Source: an uncultured Peptococcaceae bacterium
GTDB taxonomy: Bacteria > Bacillota > Peptococcia > Peptococcales > Peptococcaceae
Direction of reading: 5' to 3'
DNA length: 64,000 bases
Assembly: GCA_937976375.1 (NCBI GenBank)
Contig: CALJRU010000063.1
Span: 62,001 to 126,000, forward strand
Numbering within the stretch: the first letter of the stretch is position 1; each line of letters opens with the position of its first letter. The notes beneath the pieces were generated by a model. The model made no database searches. It had not been told where the DNA came from and was given only the letters and a program-made list of their open reading frames with translations. Below, in pieces: positions 43,513 through 52,845 of the stretch. A program made the position numbers and the translations under genes.

Positions 43513-45150
43513 ATGCAATGTCCTCATTGTCATGCCGACAATCAGGAAGGACGTTTCTGTGGCAAATGCGGCAAGCCGCTGGACCAGGACGCCAGCGATC
43601 TGACACGCGTCATGCCGCCATTATCAGAATTACATGAGACGCCGTCTGAATCAACGTCCGATGATGACAATAAAGAAGCCGCAGTAGACGCACTGGAAAA
43701 AGCCTTAGATGACGCCGAACAGGCCGAGTCCAACGAAAACGCTGCAGCAGACGCGCCAGCGACACCTGAAACGGACGAACCATCGGCCGAATCCACTGAA
43801 ACAGATTTGACCACTGATACAGAAAATCCAGACACCGACGAACAGTCTGACCATACATTGCCAAAACCACCAGCATTTCTGATGGAAGATGATGAGCTTG
43901 CGGACGACAACGCTCTGCGCGAAAGCACCGATGGCCAAGACCGCCGAAAAAAAATCTTAACAGCTGTTTCGCTGATCATTGGCATCATTCTGGCCGCTGT
44001 CGCCGCCATTTATCTTTTCACCGATGTGTTTGACACCACACCTCCGACGGATCCTTCTGAACAAGTCAAGAATGCTGATACCGTCGCACCAGATACCAGT
44101 CTCGCAGAAGACACCATCGTTGGCCACTGGCGTCACTACAACACCGGCAGCGTCATCGAAAAGATTGGCACTGCGCGCTATCGCTGGACCATTGGCAAAA
44201 AGGTGTACCAGCTCGATTTCAAAGACAACCAATATGTCTATAAAGATGAAAAAGGCAACGTGTACAACTTTGTGCTCACCGATGCCGATCATATTCAGTT
44301 GGCATCAAGCAGCGACAGTTCTGGTGGTTTGATCACCGACCCTGTGTTTGAATCCGGCTATACGGCAGGCCGCGTCGGCCAAGACGGAACCATGGCTGAA
44401 AGCATGAGCGTCAACACCGATGCCTTTAACATCGTCGGCAAAACTTATGCAGAATTGGCTGGCACCTACGGGCCTGGTGCGTTGAGTGTCATTGGCGACA
44501 ATCAATACATCATCTTCCGTGGTGATGGCGGTAATTTTGCCGTTCAGTTCGAAGGGGAAACAGTGCCTCTGTCTGCCAAGAGCAGCGGTGAATATACCGT
44601 GAAGCCTCTCAGCACCAACACTGCAAGCTATTCAGTGTCACGACTGACACAAAGCAACACCGTACCATACACCGATTCTACAACACCAAGCGGTGGCACC
44701 ACAGACACCGGCAATAACGACAACACTGGCAGTACCACAACCGATGGGTCAACCGGAAGCAACAACAACAATAATAACAACACGACCCAGAATCAAAACA
44801 ACAATAACAAAGAAGATGAAACCACTGAATACAAGGTTGAAATTCCAGACATGCCAACCTTCCCATCAACCACCGCTGTTGCTACCGGTGTGGTATGGGC
44901 CGATCTTGGTTTTGTCATCAAAAACGCTCCAGATACCATGAGCGTCAACGATCTCTCTGCCGTCCTTGGCATTGCCCTGGAAGTAGGCACTGCGCCAGCC
45001 AACCAAAGCGGTTTCAATTTCTATGGCAGTGACGAAGGTTATTTTGCTGGCACCTATGCCATCAACGATCACTCCTTCTCGATCAGCGGATACGGCAGCA
45101 GTGCACTGAATCCAAGCAAAACCATTCTGTTCATTCAACAGATCAGTTAA
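43513..45150 (+). CDS. Zinc-ribbon transmembrane protein with low-complexity linkers
   Basis: The 545-residue protein starts with a zinc ribbon (MQCPHCHADNQEGRFCGKCG), then an acidic Asp/Glu/Ala/Thr-rich stretch (about 40-150), one transmembrane helix (ILTAVSLIIGIILAAVAAIYLF at about 156-177), and an outside region with two or three beta-rich domains separated by a Thr/Gly/Asn linker containing an Asn tract (about 395-440). The topology suggests a cytoplasmic zinc ribbon coupled to external sensor domains. A GGGAG site lies 8 nt before the ATG. Function unknown; it is divergent from DUF1847 and followed by its own terminator. Confidence 0.7.
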   Translation: MQCPHCHADNQEGRFCGKCGKPLDQDASDLTRVMPPLSELHETPSESTSDDDNKEAAVDALEKALDDAEQAESNENAAADAPATPETDEPSAESTETDLTTDTENPDTDEQSDHTLPKPPAFLMEDDELADDNALRESTDGQDRRKKILTAVSLIIGIILAAVAAIYLFTDVFDTTPPTDPSEQVKNADTVAPDTSLAEDTIVGHWRHYNTGSVIEKIGTARYRWTIGKKVYQLDFKDNQYVYKDEKGNVYNFVLTDADHIQLASSSDSSGGLITDPVFESGYTAGRVGQDGTMAESMSVNTDAFNIVGKTYAELAGTYGPGALSVIGDNQYIIFRGDGGNFAVQFEGETVPLSAKSSGEYTVKPLSTNTASYSVSRLTQSNTVPYTDSTTPSGGTTDTGNNDNTGSTTTDGSTGSNNNNNNNTTQNQNNNNKEDETTEYKVEIPDMPTFPSTTAVATGVVWADLGFVIKNAPDTMSVNDLSAVLGIALEVGTAPANQSGFNFYGSDEGYFAGTYAINDHSFSISGYGSSALNPSKTILFIQQIS

Positions 45151-45155
45151 AACAT

Positions 45156-45191
45156 AAACGGACCATTTTCGGTGACGAAAATGGTCCGTTT
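45156..45191 (+). terminator. Terminator of the zinc-ribbon membrane-protein gene
   Basis: A 16-bp perfect stem (AAACGGACCATTTTCG and its complement) with a GTGA tetraloop. Confidence 0.85.
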
Positions 45192-45266
45192 GTCATTTTA
45201 TTGTTGTACAATGCATCACTGGATTTGTTACAATAGACTTAAACCTACAAAAAAGGAGGTATAATC

Positions 45267-46556
45267 ATGCACAAACGATTGATACAGCTTTTGGCGCTGA
45301 CCCTGCTCTTTTTAGCTGGCGGCGCCTGGTGCACAAGCGACGCCATGGCAGCCGATGCTTCGCCCTCTCAATCGATCATCACTACGGGCTCCAGCAGCAC
45401 CACTGTTGATCCTTACCAGAGCTTCAGCGTCAGCATCACATTACGCGACGCCTCTGGCAGCAACCTGACCAGCGCACCTGCGGGCAAAGTCTATCTCTGG
45501 GCCACCGATGCCAGCAACCGCATCAGCGACGGCCTGGATCTTGTGGAGCTTTCCCTGGGCGACAACGTTTACATGCATCAAACCAGCCGTCAGGGCGTGT
45601 TGATTATGGATGCCGCTGCACTCATCCAAACACAGCGTTTTAATTTGAAGCTGGCCGAAAAGGGGCCCTACAAATTGCATGCGCTCTATATGCCGACCGG
45701 CTCCATTGACCCCAATGCCGTCAGCGACTACTGGCCATACGAACTCACCGGCAGCAGCGAAGCCGAACGCACCATCACCGTCAACGCCACACCGGCCTCT
45801 GACGTCGCCATGATGGTCGTTTCAACCAAAATCCGCGGCATCAGCGTGGATTCCTTCTTAATCACTGGTCCGCGCAACCAAACCTTGACCACCCCAATCT
45901 CCATTGATTCCAGCGGCGCCACCACCACCGAAGTGCAATTGGCCCTGCTGCGCGACAATGGGCTCTCCGTTGGGGCAGATGTACCAATCTACATCAACAC
46001 CACATCCAACAATGTGACCGTTTCCAATGTGCTTGTGCGCACCAATGAAAACGGCATCGCTCGTTTCACCGTCAGTGGTCTTGTATCGGACAACAGCACC
46101 TTGCAGCTGCGCTGCGACGTCAACGACGCGCCAGTTGTCATTCCGCTTTCGGCTTACGAATACCGTCCAGAACGCGTGCGCTTCGACATCGGCTCGAACA
46201 TCATTGATGTTGATGGCCGCACCATGGAAATTGACACTGCCGCCGTCATCCGCAACGGCCGCACCTACGTGCCATACCGTGCCATTGGTGAACTGCTCGG
46301 TGCCCGCATCGAATACGACAATGCCGTGCGCACCATCACCACCCACTTTGACGACAGCGTCCTGACGATGACCGTCGGCTACAACCACTATGCCGTTGAT
46401 GGCACCGTCTACCAAATGGATGCCGCGCCGTACATCAACAGCGACGGCCGCACCATGGTGCCAATTCGCTTCGTTGCCGAAGTCATCGGCTATGACGTAC
46501 GCGCCGTCACCGGCTCCAACAACCTTACAGAAAGCGTCGTCTTCACACGACGTTAA
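45267..46556 (+). CDS. Secreted protein with C-terminal copper-amine-oxidase-N-like domain
   Basis: The 429-residue protein has a signal peptide (LIQLLALTLLFLAGGAWC, cleavage near AMA-A at about residue 29), two or three Ig/Big-like beta domains (about 40-300; SVSITLRDASGSNLTSAP, GIARFTVSGLVSDNSTLQL), and a C-terminal stalk-like domain (RTYVPYRAIGELLGARIEYDN, RTMVPIRFVAEVIGYDV) related to the copper amine oxidase N-terminal domain that is frequent in Clostridia and Peptococcaceae secreted proteins. AGGAGG precedes the ATG by 7 nt. It is probably wall-associated; the ligand is unknown. The same tail domain occurs in the VanY-type protein of this window. Confidence 0.82.
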   Translation: MHKRLIQLLALTLLFLAGGAWCTSDAMAADASPSQSIITTGSSSTTVDPYQSFSVSITLRDASGSNLTSAPAGKVYLWATDASNRISDGLDLVELSLGDNVYMHQTSRQGVLIMDAAALIQTQRFNLKLAEKGPYKLHALYMPTGSIDPNAVSDYWPYELTGSSEAERTITVNATPASDVAMMVVSTKIRGISVDSFLITGPRNQTLTTPISIDSSGATTTEVQLALLRDNGLSVGADVPIYINTTSNNVTVSNVLVRTNENGIARFTVSGLVSDNSTLQLRCDVNDAPVVIPLSAYEYRPERVRFDIGSNIIDVDGRTMEIDTAAVIRNGRTYVPYRAIGELLGARIEYDNAVRTITTHFDDSVLTMTVGYNHYAVDGTVYQMDAAPYINSDGRTMVPIRFVAEVIGYDVRAVTGSNNLTESVVFTRR

Positions 46557-46559
46557 TCG

Positions 46560-46589
46560 CAAAAAGCCTGCCAATCGGCAGGCTTTTTT
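46560..46589 (+). terminator. Terminator of the secreted copper-amine-oxidase-N-like gene
   Basis: AAAGCCTGCC and GGCAGGCTTT with a 4-nt loop and a T run. Confidence 0.88.
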
Positions 46590-46603
46590 CATCAAAAGAA
46601 CAC

Positions 46604-46641
46604 AAAAAACGGCATGGCGTCAAACCCATGCCGTTTTTGAT
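46604..46641 (-). terminator. Terminator of the MetE-like gene
   Basis: AAAACGGCATGG pairs with CCATGCCGTTTTT across 8 nt; A run on the left gives the minus-strand T tail, 18 bp after the stop. Confidence 0.85.
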
Positions 46642-46658
46642 TCATTGCTGTCAATGTT

Positions 46659-47771
46659 TCAGCCCCACACTTCTTCGGCGATTTCTTTGACCAGTGCGAG
46701 CTGCTTCCACTGTTCTTCTTCCGTCAGCTTATTGCCAATTTCACAGGATGCAAACCCACACTGAGGACTGAGATAGAGGCGATCCAGCGGAATATACTGT
46801 GCAGCTTCGTGAATGCGCGCAATCACAGCATCCTTGTCTTCCAGCTGCGGTGACTTGGTGGTCACCAGCCCAATGACGACCTTCTTATCCGGTGAAACCT
46901 CTTTCAAGCAATCAAAACTGCCTGAACGTGCATCATCAAATTCCAAATAAAGTGCATTCACATTTTCACGGGCAAACACATATTCCGCAATGCCATCATA
47001 AGGACCGCTGCAAGCCCAGGTAGAATGGAAATTGCCGCGGCAGATGTGTGTATTGATCACCATATCATTTGGCTTGCCTTCGATGGCAAGGTTGTTGATC
47101 GTCAGGAACAGCTCCTTCAAACGTGCCAAACCAGCATCATCTGTCGCAAAGAACTGATGCGCACGTTCATCGATAAAGAGCCCCCAAGTGCAGTCATCAA
47201 ACTGCAGATTGCGGCAACCAGCAGCATACAGATCAGCGATCACTTGCTTATAACCAGCCACAATATCAGCCACCAAAGAATCGTCATCAGCATAGAACTT
47301 GCGGGTGCTTTCAATGTTCATTGGCATAATGAACTGTTCCAGAAACTGTGCCGGTGCAGGAATCGTCTGCTTCGCTACAGTGTTTGCATCTTCAAACTGC
47401 TTCACAAACTTGAAATGCTCCACAAATGGATGCGTGCCAACACCAATCTTCCCTGTCAAAAACGTATCATCAATCTTTGCTGCTTCCCCGTGAAACTGCA
47501 AGCCGTTCTCGGTGGTTTTGTGGTCAACACCTTCAAAGCCCCACATAAAATCCAAGTGCCAGGTTGAACGGCGGAATTCCCCGTCGGTGATCACATGAAA
47601 ACCAGCAGCCTTCTGCTTCTCAATCAAATCCGTGATTGCTGCATCTTCCACTGCCTTCAATTCGTCAGCACTGATCAGGCCCGCTTCACGGTCAGCACGT
47701 GCCTTTTTTAAGGATTCTGGGCGCAAAAAACTGCCTACATAGTCAAAACGAAATGGTGTATATAAACTCAT
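46659..47771 (-). CDS. MetE-like cobalamin-independent methyltransferase (YxjG/YxjH type)
   Basis: The 370-residue protein corresponds to the C-terminal zinc barrel of MetE without the N-terminal half. RFDYVGSFLRPESLKKAR opens it; zinc-ligand blocks are VINTHICRGNFHS (His/Cys), the acidic LEFDDARSG and LSPQCGFAS (Cys). The DGEFRRSTWHLDF substrate block is present. Stand-alone proteins of this type transfer a methyl group to homocysteine or demethylate related thio compounds; YxjG/YxjH function in Bacillus is only partly defined. GAGGAG lies 7 nt upstream. No methionine-type riboswitch was evident upstream. Confidence 0.85.
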   Translation of the reverse strand: MSLYTPFRFDYVGSFLRPESLKKARADREAGLISADELKAVEDAAITDLIEKQKAAGFHVITDGEFRRSTWHLDFMWGFEGVDHKTTENGLQFHGEAAKIDDTFLTGKIGVGTHPFVEHFKFVKQFEDANTVAKQTIPAPAQFLEQFIMPMNIESTRKFYADDDSLVADIVAGYKQVIADLYAAGCRNLQFDDCTWGLFIDERAHQFFATDDAGLARLKELFLTINNLAIEGKPNDMVINTHICRGNFHSTWACSGPYDGIAEYVFARENVNALYLEFDDARSGSFDCLKEVSPDKKVVIGLVTTKSPQLEDKDAVIARIHEAAQYIPLDRLYLSPQCGFASCEIGNKLTEEEQWKQLALVKEIAEEVWG

Positions 47772-47840
47772 CGTCAGTCTCCTCTGTTATCGTAGTTACT
47801 GTACTTATTATATAGGCTTTTTTTAGACTTGGCTAATACA

Positions 47841-47883
47841 AAAAATTTGCGGCTTGCTATAGATTCATCCTATAGCAAGCCGC
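47841..47883 (-). terminator. Terminator of the LMW phosphatase gene
   Basis: A 14-bp perfect stem (GCGGCTTGCTATAG and complement) with a T tail only on the minus strand. Confidence 0.85.
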
Positions 47884-47912
47884 CGATAAATAAACCTACG
47901 CGCCAACCCAGT

Positions 47913-48383
47913 TCAAATCTCATCAGCACAATCCGCTTCCACCTGCGCCATCAACGCCTCAAGCCCTTGCTGCAAATCTTCATACGTACACTCAAAATCG
48001 CCGCTGTACCACGGGTCTGCAATGTCCCGCGATTCACCGACAAGTTCCAGCAGCCGCACCATCTTGTCGTCCGGATCGCCGCCGCAAATCCGCGCCATAT
48101 TGCGCAGGTTCGCTGCATCCATCCCAACCAGCCAGTCAAAGCGCGCATAATCCGCCGCCTCCAACTGCCGCGCCCGATGGTCACACACCTCCACGCCCTT
48201 CTCCACCAGCTTTGCCTCCGCCGGCGGATAAATCGTGTTGCCAATCTCCTCCCGAGACGTCGCCGCCGAATCCACCATCACCACATCCGACAACCCGCGC
48301 TCCTCCACCATCTGACGAAACATATTCTCAGCCATTGCCGACCGACAAATATTGCCATGGCAGACAAAAAGTACATTGATCAT
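47913..48383 (-). CDS. Low-molecular-weight protein-tyrosine phosphatase
   Basis: The 156-residue cytoplasmic phosphatase has the P-loop VCHGNICRSAMAE at residues 8-19 (nucleophile Cys, Arg of C-x5-R) and the general-acid DPWYSG at about 128. It hydrolyses phosphotyrosine through a cysteinyl-phosphate; bacterial targets are commonly tyrosine kinases of exopolysaccharide pathways, none of which lie nearby. GGAG lies 11 nt before the ATG. It is monocistronic. Confidence 0.92.
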   Translation of the reverse strand: MINVLFVCHGNICRSAMAENMFRQMVEERGLSDVVMVDSAATSREEIGNTIYPPAEAKLVEKGVEVCDHRARQLEAADYARFDWLVGMDAANLRNMARICGGDPDDKMVRLLELVGESRDIADPWYSGDFECTYEDLQQGLEALMAQVEADCADEI

Positions 48384-48540
48384 GTGTTATTTCGCTCCTT
48401 TGTTTATAGATTATCCAACCCATTACTGTCTCTTCATTGTAGCAAAAAGCCTTCCCTGAGAACAGAATCCTAAACACTTATTTTTTGAAACAATTAGGTC
48501 ATTCCTTACATAACCGAGCCATCCTCGCCATTTTCAAAAC

Positions 48541-48579
48541 AAAAGCGATCTGCCGCCAAATAAGGTGCAGATCGCTTTT
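48541..48579. terminator. Terminator of the flavin reductase gene
   Basis: AAAAGCGATCTGC pairs with GCAGATCGCTTTT across a 13-nt loop. Confidence 0.85.
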
Positions 48580-48602
48580 GTTTTGCTAACAGTACCGCAT
48601 TG

Positions 48603-49175
48603 TTACATAAACTTTTTTCCTTCACGCCATGGGATACCCACACGCTCACCAAGGGTCAGGTAGCCTGTGCCGAAGGGATCATAAAGCAGCATATTGGTTT
48701 TCAGGGCATCAATTTGACCTTGCGCGTTCAATACGCTGTCGTCGGCAGCAATGTTGACAATCTTTGCCAACACGGTAGAAAACTGCGTGCCGGTAACAAT
48801 TTCAACCAATTCGCATTCGATGACCACGGGACAGCCTTCGACAACAGGAGCGTCGACATAGGCGCTCTTGACAGCTTTTAAGCCGGTTCGTTCAAATTTG
48901 TCCGGAACATGGTGCCCACTGACGCTGCCGAGATAGTCAATCTCGGCCATCATCTCCTGACCAACAAGAGCCATCGTGAATGCACGTCTTTTTTCGACAT
49001 TTTCGTGGGTCTTACTGAAAGGTCCAATGCACAGCGCCAAATCGCCAGCATTTGTCCGCATGGCTTCATGCAGATTCATAGCGTTCACCGTGCCATCATC
49101 ATTGTAAGTTGCAACCATCAAAACTGGAACCGGGTAGCCATAGCCAAACGCTTGCGCGCCCAAATTTTTCATCAT
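48603..49175 (-). CDS. Flavin reductase-like FMN-binding protein
   Basis: The 190-residue protein has the split-barrel FMN-binding fold of the flavin-reductase family: PVPVLMVATYNDDGTVNAMN near the N-terminus, LALCIGPFSKTHENVEK and AFTMALVG, DYLGSVSGHHVPDKFERTGL. In anaerobes such proteins donate electrons to oxygen- or stress-responsive partners or act as oxidoreductases of unknown target. GGAG lies 10 nt before the ATG pair. It is divergent from the AraC regulator, which could control it. Confidence 0.85.
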   Translation of the reverse strand: MMKNLGAQAFGYGYPVPVLMVATYNDDGTVNAMNLHEAMRTNAGDLALCIGPFSKTHENVEKRRAFTMALVGQEMMAEIDYLGSVSGHHVPDKFERTGLKAVKSAYVDAPVVEGCPVVIECELVEIVTGTQFSTVLAKIVNIAADDSVLNAQGQIDALKTNMLLYDPFGTGYLTLGERVGIPWREGKKFM

Positions 49176-49341
49176 GAGTCATACGCTCCTTTTCTTGCAG
49201 CAGTCTGTTTTTTGCTTTCGTAATCACGTTTCATTGAACAATAGCATACCCGCTTTTCTGATCAAAAACAGCGTCATGTGTTAACATTTTATATGGTATA
49301 ATTTAACCATCGTGTCTGATCAATGAAAGGTGGCAAAAGCT

Positions 49342-50292
49342 ATGTATGCGTACCATGATGAGGAAATATTGCACGCGTTGAAAAAATTGGCGCAGGATTT
49401 TCACCTGCTCCACTGGAATTTCACCGACGCGTCTGCTTATAGCAAGCAAGAGCCAGTGCAGCATTGGCTGGGGGATGAATCAGAAGAAGTGATGATCAAT
49501 GTCTTTACTGGGACAAAGATCCAAGAACCTTTCCATCGCCATGATTTTTTCTTTATCCACTTTGCCTACAGCGGCGATTATCAGGCGCTCAGCGCTCATC
49601 CAGACAATCGCATCACCATCAAAGAAGGAGACTGTTATGTTGGCCAGCCTTACAGCGGCTATGCTGTAACACGCGACAGCGATCAGCTTTGCACCATCAT
49701 CGGGGTGTTGATTCAAAAAGAAACCTTCATCCGAGAATTTCTCCCATCGCTGTCAGCAGATACGGCCATGCTGCACTTTTTTCTAGCGCCGCAGAAAAAT
49801 GCCTATTCCGATGTATGCATCCATTTTCCCATTCCAACAACCTCACCCATCTGGCGGCTGCTCGGATTGCTGGTTCTTGAATACGCCAATAAAACCGAGG
49901 ATACACAAAAAATCCTAAAGCCCATGATTATGTCACTGGCCATGTACATTTCCTCAGAATACAAACGACAAAACCTGCCGACCAACAGTTCATTAGTCGA
50001 TCAGATCACAGCATATATTGAATACCATTCCGATTCCGTTACATTAAAATCCACCGCCGCCCATTTTGGCTACCACCCTGTCTATATCTCCAGGCTGCTC
50101 CCTGAAAAGACCGGCAAAACGTTTTCTCAGCTTCTGCTTGAATCAAGAATGCGAAAAGCACACTTGCTGCTCAATCACACCGATCTTTCCATCGAAAAAA
50201 TTGCTGCCATGCTGGGCTACAGCAACAGCAGCAATTTCTACAAAGCGTTTAAGCACTACTATGGCACTTCGCCACGACGGTTAAAAGAATAG
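49342..50292 (+). CDS. AraC-family transcriptional regulator
   Basis: The 316-residue protein has an N-terminal cupin-type sensor (about 20-140, IQEPFHRHDFFFIHFAYSG and ITIKEGDCYVGQP) and a C-terminal double helix-turn-helix (about 215-310, VTLKSTAAHFGYHPVYISRL and IEKIAAMLGYSNSSNFYKAFKHYYGTSPRR). AAAGGTGG lies 8 nt before ATG 49342; the upstream GTG overlaps that site. The ligand is unknown. Candidate targets are the divergent flavin reductase and the convergent SDR/flavodoxin genes. Confidence 0.88.
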   Translation: MYAYHDEEILHALKKLAQDFHLLHWNFTDASAYSKQEPVQHWLGDESEEVMINVFTGTKIQEPFHRHDFFFIHFAYSGDYQALSAHPDNRITIKEGDCYVGQPYSGYAVTRDSDQLCTIIGVLIQKETFIREFLPSLSADTAMLHFFLAPQKNAYSDVCIHFPIPTTSPIWRLLGLLVLEYANKTEDTQKILKPMIMSLAMYISSEYKRQNLPTNSSLVDQITAYIEYHSDSVTLKSTAAHFGYHPVYISRLLPEKTGKTFSQLLLESRMRKAHLLLNHTDLSIEKIAAMLGYSNSSNFYKAFKHYYGTSPRRLKE

Positions 50293-50299
50293 CAAGCAA

Positions 50300-50331
50300 A
50301 AGAGACGCGCGTTTTCGCACGTCTCTTTTAT
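50300..50331. terminator. Terminator between the AraC and SDR genes
   Basis: AAAGAGACG pairs with CGTCTCTTT, with an inner CG-rich bubble and a T-rich tail. Confidence 0.75.
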
Positions 50332-50347
50332 TTGCACGCCTTCCAGC

Positions 50348-51175
50348 TTATGGTCTGAGCGGGCCATAGAAATAGGAGGCTGTGGCTCCGCCATCAATGA
50401 GGAAGTCCGCACCAGTGATGAATGCTCCTTTATCGCTCATGAGCAATTCTGCCACATTCGCGACTTCGTCGGCTGTGCCAGGGCGTCCTGCCGGGCATTT
50501 TGCGAACATGTTTTTATAAAAATCGCCGCGTGGACCATTAAATTCATCAACGGCCAATGGCGTCACAATAATGCCAGGAGAAATGGAATTGATGCGTGCA
50601 CCACGTGCTCCCCACTTAACCGATTCGGCCATGACGCGTTTTTCGTTGCAGCGTTTGGCCAGCTGGTACGCATGAAGGGTATCGGTGATGTTTTCTGGCT
50701 GCAACAGTTCGAGCGCCAGCAGTTCTTCGCTTGGTGTACATGCCAATTGTTCGTCTTCTTCTGGTGTCAAGGCTGGCATACGGTGGCCGGACTGGCTGGA
50801 GATTGTCACGCCAACACCGCCAGGCGCAATGACTTTGCCAACTTCCTCTAACAGCACTGCTGTGCCATAAAGATCCACATTCAAAATGGCTTCAATCGGT
50901 GCCTGACTTGGCGATACGCCTGCCGCATTGACCATCATGGTAATATCACCGTATGTTTGTGCTTCTGTAATAAGGTTCTGTATGGAAGCTCTGTTGGAAA
51001 GATCCATTTCCACTGGCACCACGTCAAACCCAGCCGCATTCATGATTTCTGCTATGGTTTGCGCGTTTTCCAGCTTTTTATCACCAACAACGATCTTCAT
51101 GCCATAACCCATACGCCGAGCAATCGCCATACCAATCTGCCCGGCGCCTGTCCATATCATTACGTTCTTCTTCAT
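50348..51175 (-). CDS. Short-chain dehydrogenase/reductase
   Basis: The 275-residue protein has a Rossmann fold with cofactor motif WTGAGQIGMAIARRMG (about residues 8-23), NAAGV near 83, catalytic Ser in ISSQSGHRMP, YQLAKRC providing Tyr and Lys (about 169-173), and NSISPGIIVTPL. A 25-30-residue insert (TPEEDEQLACTPSEELLALE) separates the Ser from the Tyr, longer than in classical SDRs. The C-terminal extension ends GGATASYFYGPLRP. It shares a minus-strand operon with the downstream-oriented flavodoxin gene (18-bp gap). Substrate unknown. Confidence 0.87.
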   Translation of the reverse strand: MKKNVMIWTGAGQIGMAIARRMGYGMKIVVGDKKLENAQTIAEIMNAAGFDVVPVEMDLSNRASIQNLITEAQTYGDITMMVNAAGVSPSQAPIEAILNVDLYGTAVLLEEVGKVIAPGGVGVTISSQSGHRMPALTPEEDEQLACTPSEELLALELLQPENITDTLHAYQLAKRCNEKRVMAESVKWGARGARINSISPGIIVTPLAVDEFNGPRGDFYKNMFAKCPAGRPGTADEVANVAELLMSDKGAFITGADFLIDGGATASYFYGPLRP

Positions 51176-51193
51176 GAGAGGTGTCTCCTTTCT

Positions 51194-51697
51194 TTATTGA
51201 TTCAGCCACGCTGCAACGGCACCATCGCTCTGCGCCGCCTGTGAACCAAGGACCGCCAATCCTTCGGTCACATTTGCACCAGGACAAGCTTGACCAATAC
51301 GCTGCACAGTATTGCCTAGGCCGCTGCCTTCATGGGTGCAGAATGGATGAATGGTTTTCCCGTGCCAATTGTAATGCTCCAAAAAGGTGTACACAGCCAT
51401 TGGCAGATCTCCCCAATAGTTCGGATAGCCCAGATAAATCTCATCGGCTGCCATGTCTTTCGGATACGCCGCCAAATCAGGGCGTGCCTGCTTTTTCAAA
51501 TCTTCACGCGCTTGCTGAATGCAGGTTTGATAATCGTCCGAATAAGGAACCGCCTGTTCAATTTTAAAGATCGATGCACCCGTTGCTGCGGCAATCTTTT
51601 CGGCCACAATCTCAGTATTGCCTTTGTCCACATAACGATATTGCCCACCAAAATAATTTTCACCAGCTCGTGAATAATAAACCACCACTGCTGCCAT
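51194..51697 (-). CDS. Flavodoxin-like protein
   Basis: The 167-residue FMN protein has the phosphate-binding loop YYSRAGENYFGGQYR at about 7-21, the isoalloxazine loops YPNYWGDLPMAVYTF (about 95-109) and CTHEGSGLGNTVQRI (about 122). It is of the long-loop flavodoxin_4 type often annotated as NAD(P)H-dependent oxidoreductase partners. GGAG lies 10 nt before the ATG. It immediately precedes the SDR gene, suggesting a redox pair, possibly regulated by the neighbouring frameshifted LysR gene. Confidence 0.85.
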   Translation of the reverse strand: MAAVVVYYSRAGENYFGGQYRYVDKGNTEIVAEKIAAATGASIFKIEQAVPYSDDYQTCIQQAREDLKKQARPDLAAYPKDMAADEIYLGYPNYWGDLPMAVYTFLEHYNWHGKTIHPFCTHEGSGLGNTVQRIGQACPGANVTEGLAVLGSQAAQSDGAVAAWLNQ

Positions 51698-51824
51698 CCC
51701 AGATCAACTCCTTGTTTATGCCTATTTCTAAAAGCAGAACTCCTGTTATCATTTTTATTGTAAAAGCGCCCTGTTTCTTAATCAATTCGGGTTTCAGCGG
51801 TTTCAAATAAGTTCAGCTAATACG

Positions 51825-51862
51825 AAAAGGCTGTGCCCATCATGCATGGAACACAGCCTTTA
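51825..51862 (-). terminator. Terminator of the frameshifted LysR gene
   Basis: AAAAGGCTGTG pairs with CACAGCCTTT around a 15-nt loop, just after the reading-frame end at 51866. Confidence 0.75.
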
Positions 51863-51865
51863 TTA

Positions 51866-52746
51866 TTATGTTGTAAAACGCGCTTTCAAACAATCCGCAA
51901 ACGACTCCACATAGTAGCCGGAATTCTCTTTTTTCCAAAACAGGCACAGTTTTTGATGGATCGGCGCATCGTTTCGATAAAGCGGCAGACGCCGAATGGT
52001 GTCCTCTGACGTCGCCAGGCTTTTCTCCGTCACCGGCAAAAAGCCCTGCCCGCTGGCAACAAAAAGGCGCGCTTCTTCCAACGTATTTGCAAAAAGGAAC
52101 GTGCCGCGAAAGCCAACAACCGTCTGAAAATACGCCTGTTCCACAGCCTGCTGAGACGAATCGGCAACAAGGATGCATGGCAAATTTTTCAATTCCTGCA
52201 AGGAAACCGATGACACGTCAGCCATAATGTTACGCGCCGCAATTTCAACACAAAAATCACTGGTCTCCAAAACCAGATTCACATATTCCTCCGAGAAAGC
52301 CCGCCGCTGATCGTTTAATACCACATCGGCATCACCATGACGCAGCCAGCGAAACAATTCTTCATGATCACCGCACATCAACTGCAACGATACCTGCGGA
52401 AAAGCTGCCGCGAAATCTGCCAAGGCACTCTGTAATTGCAGACCGTTGTAACGTCTCAAATAACCGATTTTGAGCACCGCTTCGTCGCCCTGGGCAATTT
52501 TCTCTGCTTCTCGGCACATTTGCGCATAATCAGCCACAAGAATCAGGCTTTTCTTGTAAAAATACGCGCCTGCCGACGTTAATGTGAAGGAACGATTATG
52601 GGCTCCAACAGCTGAAACCCTAGCTCTTGTTCCAAGGCTTTCACCTGCTGAGAAATCGCCGATTGTGAAATATGACATTCTTCCGCCGCTTCCGAAAAGC
52701 TGTTATGGCGTACAACCGCTTGAAAATATTGAATCTGTCGCAGCAT
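51866..52746 (-). pseudogene. LysR-family regulator broken by a single-base frameshift
   Basis: The 5' part (ATG 52746, AGGGGG 8 nt upstream) encodes a normal LysR helix-turn-helix: MLRQIQYFQAVVRHNSFSEA, then AEECHISQSAISQQVKALEQ and ELGFQLLEP. It hits a stop at 52579-52581. The remainder continues in another frame as HNRSFTLTSAGAYFYKKSL and a complete effector domain. Restoring one base in the CCC run near 52599-52602 (expected Leu-Leu-Glu-Arg-His-Asn-Arg) rejoins both. It is either a recent pseudogene or a sequencing error. It neighbours the flavodoxin-SDR pair that it may have controlled. Confidence 0.85.
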
Positions 52747-52802
52747 CTGAACATCCCCCTGTTCAATGATCTTTCTCTAATTATAGCATAGGCACAAACA
52801 CT

Positions 52803-52834
52803 ACAAAAAGCCCTGCCCTTCATCACAGGGCAGG
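52803..52834 (-). terminator. Terminator of the EFR1 gene
   Basis: GCCCTGCCCT pairs with AGGGCAGGGC across 7 nt; five A residues on the left supply the minus-strand T tail. Confidence 0.88.
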
Positions 52835-52845
52835 GCCAACCATCA

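Noticed and set aside
44700..44820. Possible simple-sequence repeat or CRISPR-like tract
   Set aside because: It is an in-frame Thr/Gly/Asn linker of a membrane protein, without repeat-spacer periodicity. No CRISPR array was seen anywhere in the window.
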